A stretch of 64,000 nucleotides of DNA from Heliocidaris tuberculata (taxonomy: Eukaryota > Echinodermata > Echinoidea > Camarodonta > Echinometridae). The stretch covers positions 14,782,135 to 14,846,134 of the forward strand of contig CM046836.1 of assembly GCA_025618425.1 (NCBI GenBank), read 5' to 3'. Of the stretch, positions 1 to 10,830 are shown piece by piece. The notes beneath the pieces were generated by a model that was not told the DNA's origin, ran no database searches, and saw only the letters and a program-made list of their open reading frames with translations. Position 1 is the first letter of the stretch. Each line of letters begins with the position of its first letter. Both the position numbers and the translations under genes were made by a program.

Positions 1-285
1 AGAAAAATACCCTGGAAAGGATTGCTCTTCAAATGCCCTCAAATTCGAAATATGACTAGAAATAGCTGAAATGTTCGGGCCGAAAATTCATGCTACTTTT
101 GTGTGTAGTCCCATTTACCCATTCTGTGTGCAGTAAATGTGCTTTTCAGATAGATTGGGTCAATTTCTGATCTATTTTGACGATTCAAAAACAACGCAGT
201 ATAAAACAATTCTTATGTAGACATGGTCAACCTTTCCCTGAGACAGTTTCTTTCACAATGTAATTGCATGACCAGAACTCAACTT
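1..285 (-). repeat. dispersed repeat R1, inverted copy
   Basis: The reverse complement matches 17395-17765 and 43588-43935 along most of its length (shared marks include GAAACTGTCTCA, GCTTTTCAG-type and AAGGATTGCTCTTCAAATGC segments). It is moderately diverged with no coding potential and is cut by the window edge. Confidence 0.7.
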
Positions 286-382
286 TATCTTTAAACTTAA
301 AGATATGAAGGATTCTTGCAAGAGGACCACGATCAGGAGATCTAACTCATTCTAAAGAGGAGGCCAGGGGCCAATGACTTAC

Positions 383-443
383 CCTCTATAATGTTTTCTG
401 TTCCTCCAACATTGATGCTTTCAATGAAGTCTGAGCCTTTCAG
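383..443 (-). CDS. SDR42E1-like: SDR42E-like exon 4
   Basis: This is 61 bases encoding [20 protein letters not shown] plus one base, ending at a GTAAGT donor. I-N-V-x-G-T-x-N-(I/V)-I is the conserved helix-4 segment of the 3-beta-HSD/SDR42E group. It is the last exon visible; the rest of the gene lies left of base 1. Confidence 0.85.
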
Positions 444-2358
444 CTATAAGGAGATAACAATCAATTGTTAGAATTATGAAATATTACATTTGTTGCTGTT
501 TACATCACATAACACATAGAGTTTCAAAAGACACATCTGTCAAATTGCAAATGAAATGCTTCGTGTTGGTAAAGTAAAGGAGCAATCTAAAGTGATTTCC
601 TTATTTTCTTGTTTTTTGGATAAACCTCTTACAACAGAACACAACCTCAAAAAATTTAACTTTGAAAGCCTACATTTTCAACAGGTCATGTATAGAGTAG
701 ATGCTGGGAAATGCGGCCGGTAGCCGGTGAGCGGCCGGTCCATTGTTTGCATTGCAAAATCACTTTAAAATACATGGCATCATAATATTTGTGGGTTTGT
801 TTGCTTTTATTTCTGCATTCTACTAACAAATACAATAAAATAAAGTTTTACTTATTAAGTATTACATAAGTAGAAAATCATGTACAATAATAATATACAA
901 TAAACATAATACAAAGCATACATACAAGAATAAGGAATATAATAGACCTATGTAAATATTTTTTTCTCCGATAAACTAGAGAGGTAATTTAGAACGCAGG
1001 AGACTGCCATCGTTAGTGGTTAGGCTGGAAATAGATGGGGGCCTCATATATATCACATATCACACACACACACAGGGTAATGTACCCTGTGTGTGTGATA
1101 TGTGATATATTATGATACCATGTATTTTAAAGTGATTTTGCAATGTAAACGATGGACCGGCCGCACACCTGCTACCGGCCGCACTTCACAGCATCTACTC
1201 TAGTGAGGATTTCTACACTTTTCTGTCACAGATAAATATCTTGTGTTACACATGATTCAATCATAAATATATCACAGATGAAAGTGTTTCTCATTTTATA
1301 TTTCACCGGTTTTAAAGGTTCTGTCAATGTAGATTCCACTCTTAGAATAGAAAAAAAAAGATCTGGAATACTTTAAGGGCGATTCCATGCAATGTGTCCC
1401 TTTTGGCATAAATGTCTTTTTTCTACATATTTCATCCAAAAATGACAAATCTTTTAGTGTGACCACTGAATAATGGTGCTATCTGGTATCACCAGCTGTA
1501 GACATGGTCATATCACAAGATTTTTCGTTTATGCATGAATGTCGTATAAATGTAATATGTCGTACAGGACACTCGCCCAGAAGAAAACAGTGTTCTACAG
1601 ATTTTCTTAACTGAACTTAATTAAGATATTGATGAAACAGAAAATTTCATTTCTGCTCGCCCAATATGGGCAAGTAGGCCTACATAGCTGACACAGTTCA
1701 AAATACCTGTCCAAACAACCGTTTAATTGAAATTAATTGAAACAGTACATTTATTAAAATTTCTTCGCAGCCAAAGACTGAGCTGCAAAGTCTTTTACAA
1801 ATAATTCACAGTAATGAAATACAGTATACAGAATCTATAACTGTGCCCAGAGGGTAACAGTTATGGTACAATACTAACCATTTCCCTGCCAGACATCCCA
1901 TAGGATGCAATGTGAAACACACAGTCCATGCCATCACACAACTTTTCCAACAGCTCTCGATCCCTGATATCAGCCTTTCAAAAAAAAACCAAAAAAAAAC
2001 AGATTCAAGTTATACTAATCACTGCATGCAAGTATGTACATGGACATCTGGGCCTCATCTTATAGATCGTTGCGATTGATATCATCATGATCAATCACAC
2101 CATTTCTTAAGACTAGGCCCAGATGTACCATTCAAACAACAAAATGTCTGAACACTAGGCTCTATATTAAGGATGACCTTATGATTTATTATGAGACATA
2201 GATTTGATGACTCTGTGTCCATATATTCAATAGACCTATTCTGGATGTACATTACTTCTACACTTTAATATTTTGTTAAACATGAAAAACAATCCAATTT
2301 GTCAAGGATTCTCTCCTCTTCTTTCCCAATCTTTTCCAACCCCCCTCCTCTTTCATTC

Positions 2359-2389
<31 letters not shown>

Positions 2390-5300
2390 CCCCTACTTTC
2401 CCCTCCTCTCTCTCTCCCTCACCCTCTCTCTCTTTCTATCTCCCCTTCTTTCCCCCTCCTCTCTCTTTCCCTCCCCTCTCTTTATTTATTGTATCTTTAT
2501 CTTTACCCCCCCCCCCCTTTCTTCTCTCCCTCTTTCTTCCCTCCCTCTCAACTTTTATCTGTCCATCTTCATCTCTCTCATTTTTCTAATCCTTTCTCAT
2601 CTTACCTGTACGACCTTGATATCTGGATCATAGTCCTCCAATGGTTTGCCCTTGTCAAACAGCGTGACCTTTGCCCCCAAGAGGTGCAGTGCCCTTCCGA
2701 GATGAATGCCTACAAATCCTGTTCCGCCAGTCACGAGGACCCGACGGCCTCTGAATGATTCCACCTTCAAATTCCTAAAAGGATTCGAGGCACATGTTAC
2801 AATTACAGTACTTTACAATGACAATTTCTCGGGTGTAGATACACATACACTGTAACTCACCAAAATAACCTGTTCAATATGATTTGATTTTGGTTTAACA
2901 AGCATTATCCATTGATTCCAGCCCAAGTTATCTTGCTTTTATAATTCAACAGGTTTACATTGTCATTTTGATCAACAATACTAACACCTAACTTAAAATC
3001 ATGTAGATTTAAACCAAATTTAAAAGGCAGAAATACCTTAAATATAAATTATTCACTAACAAGTCAATTTTGGACACTCATGGGCCCATGCCTATGCCTA
3101 TGGACGGTGTCAAACATTCACTGTTGCAGTAGTCAAAAACAGACAACAAATTTGCTCTAAGCAAGATTTAATTTTCTTAAATTTGCTACATTACCTGATT
3201 CAGGGACTCTTCAACTCTTACCATACTACGAATTTGAGGTTTCCGAGTTGAAATTGAAATTTTAAATAATCATTTTCCTCTCATGTATGAATGATCTAGA
3301 CTGGACCAATGCCCGCTAATACACACAAAACCTATTGAAGCCTATTCACCCGTTAAAGCTATTGTGGAGTACAAGCTTATCTTCAGATAAGCTGGTACAT
3401 GTACAATGAAACCTGTCAATGAAGACCACTCAAGGGAGACAAGAAAAGTGGTCTTTATCCACAGGTTCTTTTTATGTTTCAATGAGAAATGCTGTTCAAG
3501 GGAAACAAAAATTGTGGTCTTTATGGACACGTGGTCTTTCTATACAGGTGGTCACTAAAGCAGGTTTGATGTGCCTGATTCAGGGACTCTCCAACTCTTA
3601 CTACATGTATGTTACAAATTTGGGGTTTCAGAGTTGAAAGTCAAATTTTAAATTATAGTTATTTTCCTCTCATGTACATGTATGAATGATTTAGACTGGA
3701 CCAATCCCCGCTAGTACACACAAAACCTATTGAAGCCTATTCACCCGTTAAAGCCACTGTATCAGCTTTACTATACTTCGTGTGTACATTCTTGTATGGT
3801 CATACACCTCAACACTTTCAAACACCACTGCACAAAAGTCACCAACATTCACTCAAGATCGGCATTTGATTTACAAATACCGACACCAACATGTTTATGA
3901 ATACAATAAATTCAACTCACCAATGTTGGAAAAGATAATTCCAAAAATAAAACCTGTAATTTACTGTCAGCTCTGGCTAAGCGGTGTATCAGCGTCATTG
4001 TGAACATAATTCTTAATCGCCGCAAGGGCTGACATTTTAACAACAAAAAATTTGGTCGGCAAAAATTCAGTCCCTATCACGCACAAGTAAAAGTCCTGAT
4101 TTTCCGTGTGTGTGATCATCGAGATCAATGTGCAAGCATGATACCGAGATTTTCGGAGACAAAATTCTATTGGCCAAGTTTAGTCTAAAACATTGGCAGA
4201 ATGAAAACAACATGTGATGGCGAAAAAATTGGCTGGGATTTCTTCGGTTTTGGACATGATTTTGACTATGGATTTTGCTGGATATATCAGAAGTTCTTCC
4301 TAATAGCCATTTAAGGCAAGAGTGAGATTTTTAAGAGCTGAATTTGAAAGGAAGTATTTGGAAATATTTATCTTATTTTCCCCCCTTACATATAGTACAT
4401 ACGATAGAAGATAAGTAGTATTTTTTGCATTAGTCGCTTTAACCCTTTCAGGACAAGAATTATTTAAGGGCTAAATTGATCACATTTTGATCTTCAAATT
4501 GGCAACAATAATATTTTTCTTTTAGTGCTACAAGACTGTAATAAGGGGTAATGTCTTTGAAAACAATATACATGGTTAAAAGAATTGTCAAAAAGTTGAA
4601 AAAGTTGCCAATTTTGATAAAAAACAATGATTTTGATACTCTCGATGTGTTGCCAATTTAAGGATTTTAAAGCTTATTCTCCTTTTTAAAATTCCTGGGA
4701 TCAAACGCAATATGGTCATGTAACAAAATTTGACATAGTGTGTGCAGAAATTTTTGCTCTTTCTACTCATGTATCTGGTATATTTTTCAGGGCTCTGAAT
4801 CAAAAGTTATTGAGCCAAACCACAAAATGTGGTCAACTGTCTCGAATGGGTTAAATAGACCCTTAGTGGTCAATACAACCACTATTCCTTGGTGCGGTTA
4901 AAGCTACTGTGGAGTACGCTTATCTTCAGATAAGCTTGTAGTTGTACATGTAGAGTAGGGGGGCGGGGGAAGAATTCGGCCACTTAAGACAAAATCCCAT
5001 TTTTGGACTCTATATTTCATATTTATTTTCAATTCTTACTCAAATCATGAGAGCCAATATTGTTTTTTTTTTTTTTTTTTTAAATCCCAGGAGAAAATCA
5101 AGAATTGCCATGGCAATATTCATTTTCATTTTCGCTGACTTGAAGGCAGTTTTCGGCCGCATGTATGAAGTCAACGGGGATGCGCGTGCAGTGCATTCAC
5201 CCACTGATCAAAAGTCCCAGCGGCCCGAGCCGGCGTCCAACGCTGAAGCTCCCCCGCATAAGACCCAGCCAAAAACTGCACCCGTGTTATCAGAAACTGA

Positions 5301-7492
5301 AATCTCAAGACTAACGGAGATATCGCATGTGCGTCTCATGCACTGATCCACTGCAATGTGCGATTGGACACTTTTGAGCTTGCGATATACAAAAAATCCC
5401 GATCTAGAACTGAAATTTTCTTCAAATACAGCTATGTTTTTGGAACCCATTTTCTTTACGGCCATGCTTAAGATACACAAATTTTCACATTAGTGTAGCG
5501 GAACCACTGATTACATCACTAAAATGTGCTATTTATGGATATTTTTTCATCGCTACTGTGGTTACCCTGTGACTTTGTTTGGTATGTATTTTTTGTATTG
5601 TATGTGTGTGATATGAGATATGCTATCATCATGTTATGCATTTTAAAATGATTTTACCATGCATACCCTGGACCCACTCACACTTATGCGAGGTTATTGG
5701 ACCAGCTCTGGACCAGCCGAATTCTCATCCCAGCCAAAAACGCGGCGCCTTTACTCAGCTCACTCGCACTTAGATCTATGTGAGGTTACTCTCATTTTTA
5801 AGTGAATTTTGGAGATAATTTCTTTTGAAATTGAAATCCATAATCAACTGTCATCCATGGCGATCAATTCAAAGTCATTGTGTACATCTCTTGGTCACCG
5901 CATCCACTCGAATTTCATGCAACCTCAACCCCCCCCCAAAAAAAAAAAGCGGTCCATGTCATGCACACACAAATTGATTTCTCCCAATCACATTTGGTAG
6001 TATTAGTTAGGTCCTCTTGATTTGCAAGAATGCACACAAATTTTCAAGTTGTTCATATGTATCGATAGGTGGCTAATTTCATGAGAGAGCCCAACTGTTA
6101 TATTTCATTACTGAGTAGATCTATACAAATCTTACGATAACCTCGTATGTGTATGAGTGATACAAATGTTTGATTACCTAACCTTAAAGGGGGTACCCAA
6201 TGCTGAAACAATGTTAGTTCATTTAAAAGATCATGATTTTATTAGCAGAAAATCATCTGCCTTAAGTTTTTTTTAAATTCGTGTTGCCAGAAAAATCCCC
6301 GAAATATGGTAAGACTTCAGGATATTTTGGCCCCTCAGCTGTGTCCCAATTTCAGCTAGGTAACCACAATGACGTCAAAGTGGTTACCCAGGTTCGCGTA
6401 TTGCAGATGTGTTGCGCGCTAGACTGTACAAAATGCATTACACCTTGCGCGCATTTTGCTATAACTGCGCGACAAGGTTAGCTATACGAGCTCTGTGGCT
6501 TATCAATCTGCTACTGGCCACAGAGCTATACAGCCCATGCCTATACTGCATGTGGAGGAAGATATCAACCAAAAAATCTAGATCTAAATATCACCATTTC
6601 CCACATACTGTGAGCCATGCAAACCACCCTCGGAGTTTTCTAAAGGGGTAACCATCCAGGATCAACTAAGATTGTAAAAATTGAATGAATAAAAAAGAAA
6701 AAAAGCCACAAAATTGGCAGGTGTGATCAGGTTTTTTTACCATGCACTTGTAACTTGTATATATGGGACTACACATGCAAGGTAAGATTGGTGTAGTCCC
6801 ATATATACAAGTTACACTGTGTAACTTGTATATATGGGACTACACCAATCTTACCTTGCATGTGTAGTCCCATATATACAAGTTACAAGTGCAAGGTAAA
6901 AAAACCTGATCACACCTGCCAATTTTGTGGCTTTTTTTCTTTTTTATTCATTCAATTTTTACAATCTTAGTTGATCCTGGAAGGTAACCCCTTTAGCAAA
7001 CTCCGAGGGTGGTTTGCATGGCTCACAGTATGTGGGAAATGGTGATATTTAGATCTAGATTTTTTGGTTGATATCTTCCTCCACACGCAGTATAGGCATG
7101 GGCTGTATAGCTCTGTGGCCAGTAGCAGATTGATAAGCCACAGAGCTCGTATAGCTACGACAAGGTAACCACTTTGACGTCATTGTGGTTACCTAGCTGA
7201 AATTGGGACACAGCTGAGGGGCCAAAATATCCTGAAGTCTTACCATATTTCGGGGATTTTCTGGCAACACGAATTTAAAAAAAAAATTAAGGCAGATGAT
7301 TTTCTTCTAATAAAATCATGATCTTTTAAATAAACTAACATTGTTTCAGCATTGGGTACCCCCTTTAACAGTAGATCTACTAACACCACTTTGCATGTGT
7401 CGGACTGATAGCAAAGTCACTTCAACCAGAATTACTCACCGAATCACCTCGCCTGCTCGTTGTTTTTGACGGGCATTTGCAGACATGGTCAT
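383..7492 (-). CDS. SDR42E1-like: SDR42E-like short-chain dehydrogenase, 5' part (four exons)
   Basis: This is the gene span. Coding exons on the minus strand are about 7440-7492, 2606-2774, 1879-1974 and 383-443, and the gene continues beyond base 1. All joins keep phase with GT/AG borders. The joined protein reads through [13 protein letters not shown] (Rossmann [11 protein letters not shown](P)-binding), then [20 protein letters not shown] and [12 protein letters not shown]. These segments are characteristic of the extended SDR family 42E (3-beta-HSD/NSDHL-like), whose members are predicted membrane-associated sterol or steroid oxidoreductases. The catalytic YxxxK segment and the C-terminal half lie outside the window, so the substrate cannot be judged. 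The large introns hold mobile-element relics. Family assignment is firm; the exact orthologue is an inference. Confidence 0.85.
693..1202. mobile_element. 510-bp element with about 85-bp terminal inverted repeats
   Basis: The left end (TAGAGTAGATGCTG, then CGGCCGGTAGCCGGTG and TTTTAAAATACATGG-type sequence) is mirrored at the right end (CAGCATCTACTCTA). The arms are about 85 bases with a few mismatches. A smaller CA/TG hairpin sits in the centre. It has no coding capacity and lies in the SDR42E intron: a MITE-like non-autonomous DNA transposon. Confidence 0.8.
1879..1974 (-). CDS. SDR42E1-like: SDR42E-like exon 3
   Basis: This is 96 bases, phase 0 at both ends. It begins [17 protein letters not shown] and continues [15 protein letters not shown]. 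It supplies the D-I-R adenine-ring contact and the H-x-A-S strand-4 motif of extended SDRs. The GMSGRE stretch is typical of SDR42E. The acceptor sits beside an A/T-rich tract and the donor is GTTAGT. Confidence 0.9.
2360..2585 (+). repeat. pyrimidine-rich (CT)n tract
   Basis: About 225 bases of C and T with (CT)n runs, directly downstream of SDR42E exon 2 in transcript terms. On the minus (gene) strand it is purine-rich, so it is not a polypyrimidine tract for that gene. Confidence 0.8.
2606..2774 (-). CDS. SDR42E1-like: SDR42E-like exon 2, Rossmann motif
   Basis: This is 169 bases with a TTTTAG acceptor and a GTAAGA donor. It encodes [17 protein letters not shown] followed by [19 protein letters not shown] and a short acidic/basic loop ending [14 protein letters not shown] is the glycine-rich nucleotide-binding turn between beta-1 and alpha-1. 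The charged residues after the second strand (TLFDKGKP) are where cofactor preference is usually set; the Asp suggests NAD(H), which is an inference. Confidence 0.9.
3190..3765 (+). repeat. two diverged direct repeats of about 185 bp
   Basis: 3195-3360 and 3575-3757 share a unit that begins CTGATTCAGGGACTC and ends CACCCGTTAAAGC. A fragment of the same family (GTTAAAGCTACTGTGGAGTA and following) recurs near 4898-4945. The sequence between the units (3405-3570) is an inverted relative of 14545-14745. Confidence 0.7.
3800..6180. other. SDR42E intron without recognised gene
   Basis: AT-rich intronic sequence with one repeat fragment near 4898 and short homopolymers. No exon, RNA or complete element could be supported. 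Confidence 0.5.
6184..7368. mobile_element. 1.2-kb near-perfect palindrome (foldback-type element)
   Basis: The left arm starts TTAAAGGGGGTACCC and the right arm ends GGGTACCCCCTTTAA. The arms of about 0.5 kb match almost base for base in inverted orientation. The left arm alone carries about 80 extra bases (near 6390-6475). The centre (6755-6895) is itself built of alternating inverted copies of an ATATATGGGACTACA-type unit. It has no ORF and lies between SDR42E exons 1 and 2. Confidence 0.85.
7440..7492 (-). CDS. SDR42E1-like: SDR42E-like exon 1, probable start exon
   Basis: The exon ends ...[12 protein letters not shown] at a GTGAGT donor in phase 2. The split Arg codon (CG/G) is completed by the first base of exon 2, which supports the join. 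Two candidate ATG codons lie at 7490-7492 and 7484-7486. The frame stays open further upstream through a very hydrophobic stretch (LLLVLLIFSVYLFIGTFLL), so either the start lies further upstream with an N-terminal membrane segment, or that stretch is 5' leader. I chose the ATG at 7490-7492 conservatively. Confidence 0.55.
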
Positions 7493-7689
7493 TATTAGTA
7501 AAAATGTTCCTATGAATAAATAAACAGAAAAAATTAACAAGACCAGGAGGAGTGATCTTAGGGCAAACAGAGGCTCAAACAAATTCCCAGCTGTGTAACA
7601 ATGGTAACGCTGATGAGAAAAATCAGAAAGGAAATTATTACATAAACCCGGCATGCCGACATGCGTGCATGCACGCATCATTTTGTTGG

Positions 7690-8000
7690 TATAATAGTCA
7701 GTCACAGTGGCGGATTTAGGGGGGGGGAGGCAATCCTGGCCTGTGCCCCCCCCCCTTTTGAGGGAAAACAATGCATTGTGCCCCTCCTATTTGCGATTGT
7801 GCCCCCCCTGAGCGTCTTTTGGAAGGCTGGCGAATTTTTTTTTGTCGCCACCCCCCCCCCCCCACACTGAGCAACTTTTGGAGGGATGGCGAGAGACCAA
7901 AAAAATATGGGTCTCCCTCCAAGCAGTTTCCCAAAGTTGACAATCCTGCATTTGTGTGCCCCCCCCCCCCCCTTATACGAAATCCTGGATCCACCCCTGG
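7690..8000 (+). repeat. poly-C/poly-G-rich low-complexity repeat
   Basis: Several runs of 8-14 C or G separated by related 60-90 base units (GCCCCCCC-type and TTTTGGAGGGATGGCGA-type). It looks like the 3' part of a dispersed repeat. Open frames here are compositional. Confidence 0.5.
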
Positions 8001-8167
8001 TCAGTCACGTCACAGTTTGAGATCAGTAGCCTATGCTAATGGATTTTTAAAGAATAATTGATACATTCATATTGCTGATACCCATAATCAGTAATTTACA
8101 GCACTGGACTACTGGTAATGGGGCGGTAATTGGCCCAAAGGTTGCAGCCTGTCCCCCAACCCCAACC

Positions 8168-8198
<31 letters not shown>

Positions 8199-8723
8199 AA
8201 AAAAAAATGAAATGAAAGATAAAAGATAAAAAATAAAAAATAAATAAATAATAATAATAATAAAATAAATAATTTCTTTAAAGAGTTAGCGGCCAATAAC
8301 ATTTCCCAGCCTTTCAAACATTACCAATTTTAAAAAAGAAGATCTGTTTAAACAACTGAACAATATTAAATAGAGTTCGAAGATATTTCTTAATTCTGGA
8401 CCATTGTCATGATGATCCAATTAAGTGCATGAATTTTGCTTGATATTTTAAGATACATGTATGCCTAGATACCCTGGTATTTGATATTTTGAAATGCTGA
8501 ATTTTCTTTCCTAAATTATTTCATGTTTCATATGGTATTTCAAGAGCAAGGAAATTTCAGGTACTTTCACTCTTGTTTTCTTACATATGGAAAAGAGAGT
8601 CCTCCTCTCTCCCTCATGGATCAAGCCCACCCATCAATTTTTAAATTTCTTTAGAAACCAAAGGAATAGGCCTACATGTAACTTGATTTAAAAGACACTA
8701 CAGCTAAAGAGAGGGAGATAGAA

Positions 8724-8762
<39 letters not shown>

Positions 8763-9360
8763 AAGAGAGAGGGGAGGAGAGATATTAAGATCAAGAGATT
8801 CATTGTGAGAGATTCATTGTTGGGTGACATCTGGCATTTTTTATGCATGCTTCTTGAACAAAGGTTTCTCTTGAAGACTCAAAAACCTTGCTAGAGGCTA
8901 GGCTTGCCCAACATAGCAACAACTAATGTATGCAAAATGGATTCCATCCATATATAGAGATGCCATTATACATAGCAGGTGCACTAAATAGTTGGAAACT
9001 ATAGGGTTCTGGAGATGCATAAAGTGAAATAAATTAGTAAACAGGTCTATTGCTGGTGGTTCTTAATATACTTCTAAAAAACACCTGTTAAAACTGGTTT
9101 TATGAAATAATTTTCTTGTTAGGCATGGAGTTATCAACTCTCTCTATCTCGCTCTTGCTCTCTCTTTCGCCCCCCATTCATTCTCTCTTTCTCATTTAAA
9201 AGTTTTTTTGTGACATTTTTTATTTTCCTTTTTTTTAATTTGAGTATGAAAAGATTGCCATTGCTCCTTTTTCTATAAAATCTTACCATGGCGAACAGTA
9301 GATCACTAATTGTTAAAAAAACTCTGCATAACATTTTCAGATTTTTTCAAATATCAATTA
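8000..9360. other. intergenic, simple repeats only
   Basis: Contains a poly-C/poly-A tract (8166-8207), an AT-rich AATAAT run (8225-8272) and a (GA)n microsatellite (8705-8775). No gene signal seen on either strand. Confidence 0.5.
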
Positions 9361-9362
9361 TC

Positions 9363-9955
9363 AACAAGTAAATGAGTAAATTACGCAATGCGTAATAAAT
9401 GTCCCTGCCAGAAGTGCAGATCTGTGGAAATTAACTAGCCTGAACCTTAAAACTTCAGTGAAAAACTTTAGTGAATAAAATAATGTTACTGCATGCAAAA
9501 GAAGAGAATACCAACAATGCATGTATACAACTGAAATATAAAACATGAAAACATTATGAACCTTCAGCCATTTTGAATAAATTTGCATAACTTTGCATGA
9601 ATAATGAATTTCAAAATTCTGTGTAGAAGTTTGGAAGCCCCCACTCAGCCCTATCAGATAAAACAATCGGAATCAAAATCCGATGTGAAATAGAGGAGAA
9701 GTAGCATTTTTCGTCAATTTTGAATAAATTTGCATAAATTTGCATAATTAATGAATTTCAAAATTCTGTGTAGAAGTTTGGAAGCCCCCACCCAGCCCTA
9801 TCAAATAAAACAATCGGAATCAAAATCGGCCAAGAAATGACGGAGAAGTAGCATTTTCTAACATTTGAGCACACACGGACAGACGGACACACGCACACAC
9901 GAACGGAGCCCGTTTCATAGTCCCCTCGCGAACTTCGTTCGGCGGGGACAATTAT
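9363..9955 (+). mobile_element. 147-bp tandem-repeat element, 2-unit copy (Helentron/pearl-like)
   Basis: The left end AACAAGTAAATGAGTAAATT is followed by about 190 bases of unique sequence. Two tandem units of 147 bases follow (starts at 9570 and 9717), then a short ACGG/CA microsatellite and a terminal hairpin at 9920-9949 (GTCCCC...GGGGAC with inner GCGAAC/GTTCGG). The end is ACAATTAT. No ORF. The layout (leader, core minisatellite, ACGG microsatellite, 3' hairpin) resembles non-autonomous Helentron/pearl elements of marine invertebrates. Confidence 0.75.
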
Positions 9956-10684
9956 GAGTAAATTCTCAGAGTACCAATATTCAACAATCAAAGTAAAATT
10001 GTAAAATCTGATTTGATTTTCTTTCAAAATTTCCTTTCAAAATTTCATGAACAAATCACACAAAAAACAAATATCCAGTAAACATGACAAGGTGACAATA
10101 CAGATTATGGTGTGACAATACAGATTATGGTGAAATAATTACATTTTTATTACAATCGCCAAAAACATGCGAACAATATATATTTTATGGTTAGTACTCT
10201 AGTAATAGTATATTAATTCCTGACCTTCTTGTAGAAACCTAGTTTTACATGTGTACATGGAAAATGGAGTAAATTATACATACCCCTAATAGTACAGACA
10301 TTGGAAAAGAAATAACTATCTTGCAATTTAATACCTTCAAGTGTATTTTCTGCTTCTCTACTTTTAACAAGTAGGTTGTGCATTTCAATTCAAAATTTCA
10401 AATATTAGTACAGATTTAACAGTATTATGTTGGCACTGTAATCATTTTCATGTATTAAATCAGGGAAACATTATTTCCTAAATCTATCTTTTTTTTCATT
10501 GAGTGGTCCCCCACTACTAAAGTTAAATATACCTTGTACAAATGTTTCATGGTAGGGTTCATGAGAAATAAAGTTCATTCTTTATTAACTGGCACCTCAG
10601 CTTTTAATCCTGTCAGTACCAGTTGCAGAAAACACAATGAATTGAGTCTATGGCACTTTGAAAAGGTTTAATGGTTTATTTTAC

Positions 10685-10830
10685 CAGACTGCTAAGAAAG
10701 CACGTGAATGCTTGAAATTAAGCAACCACGGGACCAACGGCTTTAAGTCCTCTCCGAGGGACTTGGTAATGAGGATCAATGACCTTACCAAAGAGAACTA
10801 GCACATCCACTTGGTGTGTGCATACCTCTT
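10685..10830 (-). repeat. SINE family S1, headless copy
   Basis: Body matches 23965-24100 (CTGCTAAGAAAGCA, CGGCTTTAAGTCCTCTC and GGACTTGGTAATGAGGAT). The tRNA-like head is missing beyond CACTTGG. Confidence 0.6.

Noticed and set aside
2273..2758. 161-codon plus-strand frame
   Set aside because: It combines a CT-rich tract with the antisense of SDR42E exon 2.
7661..8061. Several short frames with Pro/Gly runs
   Set aside because: They derive from poly-C/poly-G runs in a low-complexity repeat.
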